Below are positions 8,117 to 17,302 of a DNA stretch of 64,000 nt, in pieces; position 1 is the first letter of the stretch; every line of letters starts with the position of its first letter. The stretch is taken from NCBI RefSeq assembly GCF_024734665.1, contig NZ_CP102931.1, positions 3,594,001 to 3,658,000 of the forward strand. Direction: 5' to 3'. Made by a program: the position numbers and the translations under genes. Below the pieces are notes generated by a model. The model was not told the DNA's origin and ran no database searches. It was given only the letters and a program-made list of their open reading frames with translations. This stretch comes from Variovorax paradoxus. GTDB taxonomy: Bacteria; Pseudomonadota; Gammaproteobacteria; Burkholderiales; Burkholderiaceae_C.

Positions 8117-9051
8117 ACACAATGACCGACGCCCGCGCCATCGCGCACGCCATCGTCGCGGCCCACGGGCTGCGCTTTGGTGCCATCACATCCGCGCCCA
8201 TCAGTGCACCGAACTTCTCTTCGGACGATCTGGTCTACCGTGGCGCCAAGCAGGCCTGCACGGCCCTCGGCTTCATCGAGATCGATGCCGAATGCCTGGC
8301 CCATGCCTGGCGCGCGCAGACACAACGCCTGGGCAACTTCGACGCCGCGCTGTGGCCCGATGCGCCCGAAGACTTCGGCATGCGGCCGTTTCCACCCACC
8401 GCGCGCGACGACGCATTTCCGACCTGCCCCGAACGGCTCGGCCTGTACGCCGTGTTGCCCGACGCGCAATGGGTCGGCCGCATAGCGCGTGCAGGAGTAC
8501 CGACGGTGCAGCTGCGCTTCAAGTCCGACGATGCTGCTGCCATCGAGCGCGAAGTGCAGACGGCCGTCGAAGCGGTGCAAGGCACCGGCGCGCTGCTCTT
8601 CATCAACGACCACTGGCAGGTCGCCATCGTGGCCGGCGCCTACGGCATCCACCTCGGTCAGGAAGACCTGGACGCGCTATCGCCCGACGAACTGGCGCAA
8701 TTGCGCGCTTCCGGCCTTCGCCTGGGCGTCAGCACGCACGGCTATGCCGAGATGGTGCGCGCCGACAAGGTAAGCCCGAGCTACATCGCGATGGGCGCGG
8801 TGTATCCGACCACGCTCAAGAAGATGGCGACCGCGCCGCAGGGCGTGGCCCGGCTTGGCGCCTATGCGCGCCTGCTGCGCGGCTATCCGCAGGTCGGTAT
8901 CGGCGGCATCGATGCCGTGCGGCTGCCTGAAGTGCTGGCCACCGGCGTTGGCTCCATCGCCGTGGTGCGCGCGCTGGTCACCGCCGAAGACCCCGAGACC
9001 ACGGCCGCGCAATGGATGACGGCCATGAGCGCCGCCACGGTCAGCAACTGA
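8113..9051 (+). CDS. thiE: thiamine-phosphate synthase ThiE with N-terminal extension
   Basis: Couples HMP-PP with thiazole phosphate to give thiamine phosphate. The ThiE barrel is complete from about residue 108: [55 protein letters not shown] and VGIGGI. The total is 312 residues against about 210 for the usual enzyme. The first ~105 residues match no domain I recognise and contain two cysteines and several tryptophans. The start overlaps the thiG stop by 4 nt, so the extension is genuinely translated. ThiE identity is secure; the role of the extension is unknown. Confidence 0.93.
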   Translation: MNTMTDARAIAHAIVAAHGLRFGAITSAPISAPNFSSDDLVYRGAKQACTALGFIEIDAECLAHAWRAQTQRLGNFDAALWPDAPEDFGMRPFPPTARDDAFPTCPERLGLYAVLPDAQWVGRIARAGVPTVQLRFKSDDAAAIEREVQTAVEAVQGTGALLFINDHWQVAIVAGAYGIHLGQEDLDALSPDELAQLRASGLRLGVSTHGYAEMVRADKVSPSYIAMGAVYPTTLKKMATAPQGVARLGAYARLLRGYPQVGIGGIDAVRLPEVLATGVGSIAVVRALVTAEDPETTAAQWMTAMSAATVSN

Positions 9052-9056
9052 ACAGA

Positions 9057-11183
9057 ATGAAGCAACACACCCTCTCGCCTCTCTCGTGCGCCATTGCCGC
9101 CGCTTTTCTTGCCACCGCCTGGAGCGCCCACGCGCAACAGGCCGCGCTGCCTGAAGTCACCGTCAACGATGCAGCCGCCGCGCCGCAAGCCGACATCAGC
9201 GGCTTCGGCGACGTGCCGTTGCGCGAACTGCCGATTTCCGCCACGGTGATCGACAGCAAGCAGCTGCGCGACAGCGGCGCACGCCGGCTCGCCGACCTCA
9301 CGCAGTTCGACGCCTCAGTCACCGACGCCTACAACTCTGCGGGCTACTGGGACTACCTCACAGTGCGCGGCTTCGTGCTCGACAACCGTTTCAACTACCG
9401 GCGCGAAGGCCTGCCGATCAGCGCCGAAACGTCGATTCCGCTCGACAACAAGGAGCGCGTCGAAATCTTGCGCGGCACCAGCGGCATCCAGGCTGGCACC
9501 AGCGCGCCGGGCGGGCTGGTCAACTATGTCGTGAAGCGGCCCACCGAACAGGACCTGCGCACGGTGCGCATCGAGACGACGAGCCGCGGCAGCGTGCTGG
9601 GCGCGCTCGACCTCGGCGGGCGCTTCGGCGAGGACCGACAGTTCGGCTACCGGCTGAACGTGGCGAGCGAAAACCTCAAGCCGCTGACGCACAACCTCGA
9701 CGGCAACCGCAACCTGTTCTCGCTCGCGGCCGACTGGCGCATCACGCGCGACTCGGTGCTGGAGTTCGAGATCGAACAAAGCCGCAAGACGCAGCCGAGC
9801 CAGAACGGCTACAGCCTGCTGGGCAACGTGCTGCCGGCGCCGGTCGATCCGCGCATCAACCTCAACAACCAGCCGTGGTCGCAGCCCTCGGTGTTCAAGG
9901 CGCTCACGGGCACCGTGCGCTTCAGCCAGGCGCTGAACGCCGACTGGCGCTGGAGCGCGCAGATCGGCCAGCAGCGGCTGAAGAGCGACGACCGCCTGGC
10001 CTACGCCTTCGGCTGCAGCGCCGAAGGCAACTACGACCGCTACTGCTCGGACGGCACCTTCGACGTCTACGACTTCCGCAGCGACAACGAGCGCCGCACG
10101 CAGACCGCGGGCAGCCTCAACCTCAAGGGCAACGTGATGACGGGCGGCGTGCGGCACGAGCTCGGCTTCGGCCTGCTGCAAAGCCGCGTGCGCAACCGTT
10201 TCGACAACCAGGCCTACAACTACGCGGGCACCGGCAACATCTGGGGCACGGCTGTGGTGCCGGCGAACCCGGACGCCACCACGCCGCAGACCAACCGCGA
10301 CGAGCGCTCGACCGAGCTGTCGGTGCAGGACGCAATCCGTTGGAACGATCGCTTCACCACCTGGCTCGGCGTGCGCCACACGCGGCTCGACCGCAGCAGC
10401 ATCGGCAACGACGGCTCGAGCCCGACCGGGTACAAGCAGAACGTGACCACGCCGTGGATCGCGGCAAGCTACGCCATCCAGCCGGGGCTGCTGGCCTATG
10501 CGAGCTGGGGCAAGGGCGTCGAGTCGCAGGTCGTGCCGAACAGGGTCTCGCAGTACAGCAATGCGGGGCAGGCACTGCCCGCGCTCACCTCGCGCCAATG
10601 GGAACTGGGCCTGAAGGGCGGCAGCGAGGCATTCAACTGGCAGGTCGCGTGGTTCGACATCTCGCGGCCGATGACCAACATCGACCTGTGCGGCGCCTAC
10701 TGCGAAGTGCGCAACGACGGGCGCGCGGTGCATCGCGGCCTGGAGGCCGGTGCTCAATGGGTGCAGGGGCCGTGGCGCATTGGCGGCAGCGTCGCGGTGA
10801 TCGATGCCAAGCGGCGCGGCAGCACCGCGAATCCGGCGCTCAATGGGCAATCGCCGACCAACGTGCCCAAGGAAGTGTTGCGTGCGCAGGCCGCGTACCG
10901 CGTCGCATCGGTGCCGGGCCTTGAAGTGGCGGGGCAGCTCTCCTACGAAGGCCGGCGCAACGTGCTGCCCGACGGCTCGATCACGCTGCCTTCGTGGACA
11001 CGCGTCGATGCAGTGCTGCGCTACGACACCAAGCTGCGCGGCGTGAACACAAGCTGGACGCTGGCCGTCGACAACCTGTTCGACCGCCGCTACTGGAAGG
11101 AATCGCCCTACCAGTTCAGCCACGTGTATCTGTTCCCGGGTGCGCCGCGCACGCTGCGTCTGGGCCTGAGCGTTGCACTTTGA
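9057..11183 (+). CDS. TonB-dependent outer-membrane receptor in the thiamine cluster
   Basis: 708 residues. A signal peptide (MKQHTLSPLSC to SAHAQQ, cleavage near residue 27) is followed by a plug domain (about 50-170) with VEILRGTSGIQAGTSAPGG and a 22-strand-type barrel ending VYLFPGAPRTLRLGLSVAL. ATG 9057 is used, 5 nt after thiE. The sequence resembles FhuA/FecA-like siderophore receptors, but its position at the end of thiO-S-G-E suggests uptake of thiamine or a precursor across the outer membrane. The substrate is inferred from context only. Confidence 0.85.
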   Translation: MKQHTLSPLSCAIAAAFLATAWSAHAQQAALPEVTVNDAAAAPQADISGFGDVPLRELPISATVIDSKQLRDSGARRLADLTQFDASVTDAYNSAGYWDYLTVRGFVLDNRFNYRREGLPISAETSIPLDNKERVEILRGTSGIQAGTSAPGGLVNYVVKRPTEQDLRTVRIETTSRGSVLGALDLGGRFGEDRQFGYRLNVASENLKPLTHNLDGNRNLFSLAADWRITRDSVLEFEIEQSRKTQPSQNGYSLLGNVLPAPVDPRINLNNQPWSQPSVFKALTGTVRFSQALNADWRWSAQIGQQRLKSDDRLAYAFGCSAEGNYDRYCSDGTFDVYDFRSDNERRTQTAGSLNLKGNVMTGGVRHELGFGLLQSRVRNRFDNQAYNYAGTGNIWGTAVVPANPDATTPQTNRDERSTELSVQDAIRWNDRFTTWLGVRHTRLDRSSIGNDGSSPTGYKQNVTTPWIAASYAIQPGLLAYASWGKGVESQVVPNRVSQYSNAGQALPALTSRQWELGLKGGSEAFNWQVAWFDISRPMTNIDLCGAYCEVRNDGRAVHRGLEAGAQWVQGPWRIGGSVAVIDAKRRGSTANPALNGQSPTNVPKEVLRAQAAYRVASVPGLEVAGQLSYEGRRNVLPDGSITLPSWTRVDAVLRYDTKLRGVNTSWTLAVDNLFDRRYWKESPYQFSHVYLFPGAPRTLRLGLSVAL

Positions 11184-11191
11184 ACGCACTC

Positions 11192-11221
11192 TTGAGAAGC
11201 CGCAAAAAAGCACGCTATAAT
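11192..11221 (+). promoter_or_regulatory. sigma-70 promoter of tRNA-Asn copy 1
   Basis: -35 TTGAGA (11192-11197), 18-nt spacer, perfect -10 TATAAT (11216-11221), about 11 nt before the tRNA 5' end. The same -10 and following TTAAGGCTTGT-like segment recur before copy 2 (TATAAT at 11455-11460), where the -35 is less clear. Confidence 0.75.
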
Positions 11222-11232
11222 CTAAGGCTTGT

Positions 11233-11308
11233 TCCTCGATAGCTCAGTTGGTAGAGCGCCGGACTGTTAATCCGTAGGTCCCTGGTTCGAGCCCAGGTCG
11301 AGGAGCCA
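11233..11308 (+). tRNA. tRNA-Asn (anticodon GTT), copy 1
   Basis: 76 nt including an encoded CCA. The acceptor stem TCCTCGA pairs with TCGAGGA before GCCA. The anticodon loop reads CTGTTAA and the T arm is GGTTCGAGCCC. It differs from the second copy by one D-loop base (CAGTTGG here). Confidence 0.98.
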
Positions 11309-11331
11309 CTAAAAAGCCGCAAGGCAACTGG

Positions 11332-11366
11332 ATGCCCCGCTACTCAAAAGGTAGCGGGGCATTTTC
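11332..11366 (+). terminator. intrinsic terminator after tRNA-Asn copy 1
   Basis: Stem GCCCCGCTAC (11334-11343), 7-nt loop, GTAGCGGGGC (11351-11360), followed by ATTTTC. Confidence 0.85.
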
Positions 11367-11471
11367 AATTGCGCTGTAGCGAAGGTGTTGCAGGCAGTCA
11401 TCGCACCGACGCAAAAAATGCAGCCAGCCAGCCGGGATCGACAAATCCATTGCATATAATTTAAGGCTTGT

Positions 11472-11547
11472 TCCTCGATAGCTCAGTCGGTAGAGCGCCG
11501 GACTGTTAATCCGTAGGTCCCTGGTTCGAGCCCAGGTCGAGGAGCCA
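11472..11547 (+). tRNA. tRNA-Asn (anticodon GTT), copy 2
   Basis: 76 nt with encoded CCA and the same cloverleaf as copy 1 except CAGTCGG in the D loop. It is offset by 239 bp from copy 1 and has its own TATAAT upstream. A GCCGCAAGG motif also follows both copies, which indicates a local duplication that includes flanks. Confidence 0.98.
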
Positions 11548-11570
11548 ATACAAGCCGCAAGGCCTCTGGA

Positions 11571-11604
11571 AAGCCCGCTGTTTTTGGACAGCGGGCTTTT
11601 TCTT
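11571..11604 (+). terminator. intrinsic terminator after tRNA-Asn copy 2
   Basis: Stem AAGCCCGCTGT (11571-11581), loop TTTTGG, ACAGCGGGCTT (11588-11598), then a T-rich tail. It lies 27 nt from the autotransporter stop on the other strand. Confidence 0.88.
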
Positions 11605-11630
11605 TGGCTGGGGTGAATGCGCCTCCCGCG

Positions 11631-14549
11631 CTACCAACGCGCACGCACACCAGCAGACCCTTGCAGCGACGACTTTGCCCGCGTGTCGCCGCCCATCGCA
11701 TAGAGGCGGCCGATCTCGCCGTAGACACTGGTGGCCTGAGAAAGCGACAGGGTGAAGCCGCCCGCGAGTTCGGCGCTGCGGTAGGCAGTGGCGCTTGCGA
11801 TGCGCGTGACGGCCGCCGCGTTGATGAACTGCGCGACGTCGGTGCCCGCGCTGGCGCTGTAGAGGTTCAGGCGTGCATAAGGCTGCAGCAGGCCGGCGGC
11901 CGTTGCAACTTCACCGCGCACGCGTACGCCAAGGCGCCCCAGCCAGCCACCACCAGTCTGCTGCGACACATTGGCACCGGAGAGAACTGCGTCGTCGAGC
12001 TTCAGCTTCTGATAGACGACCTGGGCCTGCGGCTCGATGCGCCAGCCCGGAGCGAGCCCGAAGGCCTGTCCGACCTCCAGCGACGCCAGCAGGCTGCGGC
12101 CCTTGCCCCAGCTGGCCTGGTTGCCCGTCGCTTCAACGCCGTAGCGGTGGCTACCGCCCTGCAGGACGGCGTCGGCATAGCGATCGTTCTCATCGTCCTT
12201 CCACGTGGCGTAGGCCGCCAGGTAGCGCGAGCGCAGGTCGTTGTTGCCCACAGTGCCCTGTACGCCACGCGCAAAGCCTTGCACGCCGACACGGCCTTCG
12301 AGCTGGCCGACGTACACACCGGCGCGCCATGCCGAGCCCGTTGGCGCATACAGGTCCACACCGGTCTGGAAGCCGCGCAGGCGTCCGTCGCTTGAGGGCG
12401 CGACCGTGCCCTGCTGGCGCAGGTCGATGTCGGCGTACACCAGCCGGCCCCATGCGGCACGCTGGCCCTGCGGCGCACTTTCATTCGACGCGATGCCATC
12501 GCCGTCGCCCATGCGCCGGTGCAGGTTGCCCAGCATCGCCAGGTCGGCCTGGCGAAGCTGCGACGGCAGTGCTGCGAACAGGGGAACCTCGGCGCGATAG
12601 GTTGGCAAGGTCACAGTGGCCGGGGTTGTCGGACTCGCGGTCGCCGGCGCGGTCGAGCGCAAGTACCAGTTCTCGCCGGCCCCTGAGGCGTCCGCGCTGT
12701 AGAGGCGGTACTCGTAGGCGCCGGCGTCCACATGGCCACCGGCCAGGGAGAAGCCATTCTTCGTGGTCTGCGCAGTGGTCGTCGCTCCGTTGATGGCGCT
12801 CACGAGCATGATGCCGTCGCCCGTCGTCAATGCGCCGAGGCCGCCTGCATTGCTCACTTGCAGCGTGGTGGTGCCACTCACGGTGCCTGCGTTGATGACG
12901 ATGCGATCAGTCAGTGAGCCGGAGTCCCCGAGGGCAGTGCGCATGCCCACGATGCCGCCCTGCCCCACCCAGTTGCCGTTGACGGTGAGCGTCTGCGGCA
13001 CGAAGCCGGAGCCCGCAGAGCCCGGCTGCTGGAAGTCGATTCGCCCCGCGAGCGTCAGGCTACTCAGCGACGAGCTGCCCGTCATCGCCCAGCGGCTCGT
13101 GGCATCGACGGTGAGGTCCACCGGATCGATGCTGCCCGTCAGGCTGGAACCGCTCAACAGGCGCATGTCGACGGTGCTGGTGGCGTCCGTCACCACGTTA
13201 CCGCTCAGCGTGCTGCGATCAGCGGTGAAGATGAAGCTGCTGCCGTTCATTGCCTGCAGCAGGTTGCCGGAGCTGCTGGCGGTGGCGCTCGTGTTCTTCA
13301 ATGTGAGCACCGCGCCCGTGGCCGCATCGACGCGCACGAGGTCGCCCGATGCGCTTGTGATTGCAAAGCCATCGAAGCTTGCCGTCTGGCCCGAGCCCGA
13401 GAGAAAGCCCAGCGCACTGCCAGCGGCGGTGATGGAGCCGGTGCCGGTGGCGCTGATCGAAGGGCTGCTGGCGAGCATCGCGGCGCCGTAGCTGCTGGCG
13501 TCGGTAGTGGTGATCGCGAGCGAGCCCGTCGCGTTGATCGCGCCGCCGCCGGTGACCAGCAGGCCCGCGGCGTACGACTCCTGCGTGCCGCTTGGCGTGT
13601 TCGCCTGCGTGACGCCGGTGGCCTGGATCGTCACTGGGCCCGCCAGGTTCACCTGCGAGCCGGCATCGCGCACCGAGATGCCGATGCTGTTGATGCCGCT
13701 CGAATGGATCGTGGTACTCGACGATGCAGCGGCCGTTGCAATGCCGCCCGTGACGGCGCGGATGCCCGACCCGTTGAGGCCGGAGTTGTTCAGGCTTGCT
13801 GTGCCCGTGTAGGTGATGGTTCCGGCGCTGGTGATCTTGAGCGTCGAGGCCTGCTGGCCGCTCACGCTCAGGTTCAGGTTGCCGTTGAGTTGCGCAGTGC
13901 CGCCGAGATCGGTCGCGATCGCATCGGACCTCGAATCGCCTGCCGCGCTGATGACCATCGCACCGTTCGACACGAGGCTCGCCCCCGTAGTCATGCGAAT
14001 GCCGGGAGAGTACGAAGCCCCGGCTCCCATGGTGATGCTGGTGTCGCCGTTCAGGATGACGCGGGTGTTCGCCAGCTCCGCGTAAATGCCGTAGTTGCTG
14101 GCCCCGTTGGACAGCGTGATCGACAACGGCCCGTTCACGGTGACGGTGCCCCCGCTCGCCGCGCGCAGGCCGCGAATGCCCGTGCTTGCGCCGGGGCGGT
14201 CCAGCGTCAGGCCACCGAGCAGGTTGATCTGCGAGCCGGTGCCCGTCGCGTACACGCCGTTGATGCCGCTCTGGGACATCGTCATGGTGATGAGGCCCGC
14301 GGCATTGACGATGCCGCCGCCCGATGCGCCCAGTGCTGATTGCCCCCCGGGCACGCCGCTGCTGCCGTAGCTGCCGGCCGCGCTGCACACGGAACCTGCC
14401 GTGGCCTGCAGTCTCACGCCCGAAGTGCTGGTGCAGGCCGCCGTCGCATTGCTGCCCAGCCACAGCAGCAATGCGCCGGAAAGGCATGTGCGGGGAAGGA
14501 TGCCAGGGGCGAAGAAGTGCGAGTGCTTCAAAGACGGCTCCAGATGCAC
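11631..14549 (-). CDS. type V autotransporter with C-terminal beta-barrel
   Basis: 972 residues. The N-terminal signal region has a hydrophobic core LSGALLLWLG and a likely cleavage after ATA near residue 38. A long Ser/Thr/Gly/Ala-rich passenger (about 40-650) has repeated short beta-strand units such as GGIVNAAGLITMTMSQSGI and GGTVTVNGPLSITLSNGAS, typical of a right-handed helix. A 12-strand barrel (about 700-972) ends in the aromatic residue of VRARW. It secretes its own passenger, probably a surface adhesin or enzyme; no protease triad or known adhesin motif was seen. It is monocistronic. Confidence 0.9.
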   Translation of the reverse strand: MHLEPSLKHSHFFAPGILPRTCLSGALLLWLGSNATAACTSTSGVRLQATAGSVCSAAGSYGSSGVPGGQSALGASGGGIVNAAGLITMTMSQSGINGVYATGTGSQINLLGGLTLDRPGASTGIRGLRAASGGTVTVNGPLSITLSNGASNYGIYAELANTRVILNGDTSITMGAGASYSPGIRMTTGASLVSNGAMVISAAGDSRSDAIATDLGGTAQLNGNLNLSVSGQQASTLKITSAGTITYTGTASLNNSGLNGSGIRAVTGGIATAAASSSTTIHSSGINSIGISVRDAGSQVNLAGPVTIQATGVTQANTPSGTQESYAAGLLVTGGGAINATGSLAITTTDASSYGAAMLASSPSISATGTGSITAAGSALGFLSGSGQTASFDGFAITSASGDLVRVDAATGAVLTLKNTSATASSSGNLLQAMNGSSFIFTADRSTLSGNVVTDATSTVDMRLLSGSSLTGSIDPVDLTVDATSRWAMTGSSSLSSLTLAGRIDFQQPGSAGSGFVPQTLTVNGNWVGQGGIVGMRTALGDSGSLTDRIVINAGTVSGTTTLQVSNAGGLGALTTGDGIMLVSAINGATTTAQTTKNGFSLAGGHVDAGAYEYRLYSADASGAGENWYLRSTAPATASPTTPATVTLPTYRAEVPLFAALPSQLRQADLAMLGNLHRRMGDGDGIASNESAPQGQRAAWGRLVYADIDLRQQGTVAPSSDGRLRGFQTGVDLYAPTGSAWRAGVYVGQLEGRVGVQGFARGVQGTVGNNDLRSRYLAAYATWKDDENDRYADAVLQGGSHRYGVEATGNQASWGKGRSLLASLEVGQAFGLAPGWRIEPQAQVVYQKLKLDDAVLSGANVSQQTGGGWLGRLGVRVRGEVATAAGLLQPYARLNLYSASAGTDVAQFINAAAVTRIASATAYRSAELAGGFTLSLSQATSVYGEIGRLYAMGGDTRAKSSLQGSAGVRARW

Positions 14550-14722
14550 GCCATGACGATGGTGTGACAGATTGCAACTTTAAATTAGAACCAATGTTTT
14601 CAATTGTGAACAAATCCGCGTTTGGAGCCTTTCTTCGGGCAGATAGGCAAGCCCTGCCGTCTTTCTGGATATGCGCAAAGTCGGCTAAGTACCGGCCCGG
14701 CGAAGGATGCAAACTCCCGTGC

Positions 14723-15586
14723 ATGGAAAGCCGTCGAACCGAGCAGGACTACCGGGCCCGCGTGGCGCGCGCGGTCGCGGCCATCGTCGCGGACCCGATG
14801 GCCGATCACCGGCTCGAAGACCTCGCGCGGCTCGCGCACTTCTCGCCCTTTCACTTTCACCGTGTCTACGCAAGCGTGGCCGGCGAAACGGTGGCCGCCA
14901 CGGTCCGCCGCGTGCGGCTGGCGCTCGCCACCCGCCTGCTGGAAGCCGGCACCCAGAGCGTCACGCAGGTCGCGCTGGCCGTGGGCTACGAAAGCCCGCA
15001 AGCCTTCACGCGCGCCTTCGGCCAGTTCACCGGACAGTCGCCGCGCGCATTCCAGCAGCAGATGTCGCGGGCGATCCTCGACGTCGATGCGCTGCCGCGT
15101 TCCGGTGAGAACAACGAAGGCGCTGCGCCGGCCGTGCGGATCGTCGAGTGCCCGGCGCAGCGGCTGCACGCGCTGCGGCACCAGGGGTCGTTCGCGACCA
15201 TTCCCCATACCCATCGGCGGCTGCGCCTGCAGGCCGGTGGGCGAGTCATCTCGGACCGGTGGGGCGCCTCGTTCAACGAACCCGAAGACTCGGCCAGCTT
15301 CAGGTACTACGCCGCCGTCGCCTCGCCCGACCCTTGGCCGGAAGACGCCGAGGTCCAGATGCTCGACATTCCCGGTGGCTGCTACGCCGTGCACCGCCTG
15401 GCCGGCCCCTACTCCCAGATAAACGCGGCCGTGCGCGCCCTCTATGTCCGGTGGCTGCCGGCCAGCGGCTACGAGCCGGACGACCGGCCCACGCTGGAGC
15501 ACTACCTGAACTCGTCGCGCAAGGTCTCGCCGGCCGAACTGCGCACCGATCTGCTGATTCCCATCCGACGCGCGAGCACGTCATGA
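14723..15586 (+). CDS. AraC family regulator with GyrI-like effector domain
   Basis: 287 residues. The N-terminal pair of helix-turn-helix motifs (about 8-105) includes LEDLARLAHFSPFHFHRVYASVAGE and VTQVALAVGYESPQAFTRAFGQFTG. A GyrI/Rob-like effector-binding domain (about 135-280) has RFYY-type strands and the WYGG-like GPYSQINAAVRALYVRWLP. Proteins of this layout often sense hydrophobic small molecules. The start is uncertain: ATG 14723 has no good ribosome site at normal spacing, though the domain begins there. Its stop overlaps the hydrolase start as ATGA. Confidence 0.85.
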   Translation: MESRRTEQDYRARVARAVAAIVADPMADHRLEDLARLAHFSPFHFHRVYASVAGETVAATVRRVRLALATRLLEAGTQSVTQVALAVGYESPQAFTRAFGQFTGQSPRAFQQQMSRAILDVDALPRSGENNEGAAPAVRIVECPAQRLHALRHQGSFATIPHTHRRLRLQAGGRVISDRWGASFNEPEDSASFRYYAAVASPDPWPEDAEVQMLDIPGGCYAVHRLAGPYSQINAAVRALYVRWLPASGYEPDDRPTLEHYLNSSRKVSPAELRTDLLIPIRRASTS

Positions 15587-16572
15587 GCTCGTGGCGCCGC
15601 TGCCTCTTCCTCGTCGCCCTCTGCCTTTGCGCCGGCCTGGCGCACGCCGCGGGTTTCGGCCTCATCGAAGTGCCCGCCAGCAAAGACGGCCCGGCGCTGC
15701 TCGGTGCAGTGTGGACACCCTGCGATGCACCCGCAGGCAAGATCGCAGTCGATCCGCTGGTCATCGAGGGCACCAGGAACTGCCCGATCTCCGGCACGCA
15801 ACTGCCGCTGGTCGTGGTCTCGCACAGCAAGGGTGGCTCATCCCTCCTTCACCACGACACAGCGGCCACGCTCGCCGACGCGGGCTTCGTCGTGGCTGCC
15901 ATCAACCACCCGGGCCACAACTTTCAGGACATGAGCGGCGCGGCCCATCTGTCGGTCTACGCCACGCGGCCGGCTGACATGAAGCGGCTGGTCGACTACA
16001 TGCTCGGCACCTGGCCCGGACGCGCCGCGCTCGATGCGAATCGGATCGGCTTCTTTGGCTTCTCGGCGGGCGGCTACACCGGCCTCGTCTCGGTAGGCGC
16101 CGTTCCGGACTTCCGGTTGCGCGAAGACCTGTGCCCGCCAGCTTCCACGGTCCCGCTGTGCGGAGAAATCCGCCGCAACGAACTGCCGCAAATGCCGCCG
16201 CGGGACGACCGCATCAAGGCCGCAGTCATCGTCGATCCCCTGACTGCCTTCGACGCCAGCGGCCTGAAGGGCGTAACGCTTCCGATACAGCTGTGGGCCT
16301 CGGCCTTCGGAGGCGATGGCGTTGCCCCGCGCTACGTTGAAGAGCTTCGCCGCGACCTGCCCGTCAAGCCGGAATGGCACATGGTGCCAGGCGCCACGCA
16401 CTTCGCCTTCGTGGCCCCCTGCCCGCCGACCATGGCGCAGGCAATGGCGCAGATCTGCCGCGATCGCCCGGATTTCGACCGCGCCGCCTTCCATGCCGAC
16501 TTCAATGCACAGGTGCTGGCCTTCTTCAGGCAGCACCTCGGACCACACCGCGCTTATCGGCAAGGCACGTGA
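15583..16572 (+). CDS. secreted alpha/beta hydrolase (dienelactone-hydrolase-like)
   Basis: 329 residues with a signal peptide (core CLFLVALCLCAGLAHAA, cleavage near residue 23). The alpha/beta fold has a glycine-rich segment VVVSHSKGGSS, NHPGHNF, the nucleophile elbow GFFGFSAGGYTG with Ser near 154, and a candidate histidine GATHFAFVAPCPP near the C-terminus. It resembles periplasmic lipoprotein-like dienelactone hydrolases. It is translationally coupled to the AraC-GyrI regulator, which probably controls it. The substrate is unknown. Confidence 0.82.
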   Translation: MSSWRRCLFLVALCLCAGLAHAAGFGLIEVPASKDGPALLGAVWTPCDAPAGKIAVDPLVIEGTRNCPISGTQLPLVVVSHSKGGSSLLHHDTAATLADAGFVVAAINHPGHNFQDMSGAAHLSVYATRPADMKRLVDYMLGTWPGRAALDANRIGFFGFSAGGYTGLVSVGAVPDFRLREDLCPPASTVPLCGEIRRNELPQMPPRDDRIKAAVIVDPLTAFDASGLKGVTLPIQLWASAFGGDGVAPRYVEELRRDLPVKPEWHMVPGATHFAFVAPCPPTMAQAMAQICRDRPDFDRAAFHADFNAQVLAFFRQHLGPHRAYRQGT

Positions 16573-16872
16573 GGCCATTGCTTGATGGTCTCGCAGCACG
16601 TCCCTACACTCGTCCGGATGGCCCCCTCGTCCGTGTTCCGCAAACACCCTGCACGCGCAGCCCTGCCCCAGGCAGCGGCAGGCCATCGCGCGGATGTTGC
16701 CGCTGCGGCGACCACGGCGGTCTTGCGACACACCTCCGCACTTTCCTGAGCCCGGCGGTCCGCTACCTTCCTTCTTGATGCGCGAACCATTGACCGCCGG
16801 GCACCCGCCGCGCGGCAACGACTTCGCCCGCTCTCCTGCACAGGGCGAGGTCGCATTCAACTGGAGTGCTTC
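16573..16872. other. 300-bp gap with no gene found
   Basis: Between the hydrolase stop and the Rnk-like gene. No open frame with a credible start, no RNA and no strong hairpin with a U-run was recognised. It presumably holds the promoter of the downstream gene. Confidence 0.5.
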
Positions 16873-17274
16873 ATGCTTGCAACCATTCACGGGGAGCGCA
16901 CGCTCACCGAACTCGACTTCGTCCGCCTCGGCAAACTGCCGGGCCCCCAGCTTCCGCACGCGCTCACCGAGCTTCTCGATGCGGCGGACGTGCTGCCCTC
17001 GCGCGAAGTCCCTCCGGACATCGTGACGATGAATTCCCAGGTGGAGGTCGAAGACCCGGCAACGCACCAGCGGCAGAAGATCACCCTCTGCTACCCCGGC
17101 GACGCGCAGCCGGGTGAGGGCTTCGTCTCGGTGCTGTCGCCCGTAGGCATCGGCCTGCTGGGCGTGAAGACCGGAGCGCTCGCACGCTGGCAGATGCCCA
17201 ACGGCGCGGAAGGCGCGGCGCGCGTGGTCGCGGTGCTGTTCCAGCCGGAGGCCAACGGCGAATACACGCGCTGA
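16873..17274 (+). CDS. Rnk-like GreA/GreB C-terminal domain protein (nucleoside diphosphate kinase regulator)
   Basis: 133 residues. The N-terminal helical part (1-50) is followed by a GreA/GreB C-terminal FKBP-like domain (about 50-130) with VTMNSQVEVEDPAT, KITLCYPGDA, ISVLSPVGIGLLG-like and GALARWQMPNG segments. Rnk-family proteins bind RNA polymerase or affect nucleoside diphosphate kinase levels. GGAG (16863-16866) 6 nt before ATG 16873 supports the start. It stands alone. Confidence 0.85.
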   Translation: MLATIHGERTLTELDFVRLGKLPGPQLPHALTELLDAADVLPSREVPPDIVTMNSQVEVEDPATHQRQKITLCYPGDAQPGEGFVSVLSPVGIGLLGVKTGALARWQMPNGAEGAARVVAVLFQPEANGEYTR

Positions 17275-17302
17275 CGGTGCCCGTGCCCGCGGGGCGGTCG
17301 GG

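Noticed and set aside
7615..9051. Apparent long 478-codon gene covering thiG and thiE
   Set aside because: The first part reads the wrong frame of thiG. Real thiE starts at 8113, overlapping the thiG stop.
9315..11213. 632-codon open frame on the minus strand
   Set aside because: Antisense to the TonB-dependent receptor; no motif and no ribosome site.
13219..14724. 501-codon minus-strand frame
   Set aside because: Alternate frame of the autotransporter passenger; His/Arg/Gly-biased.
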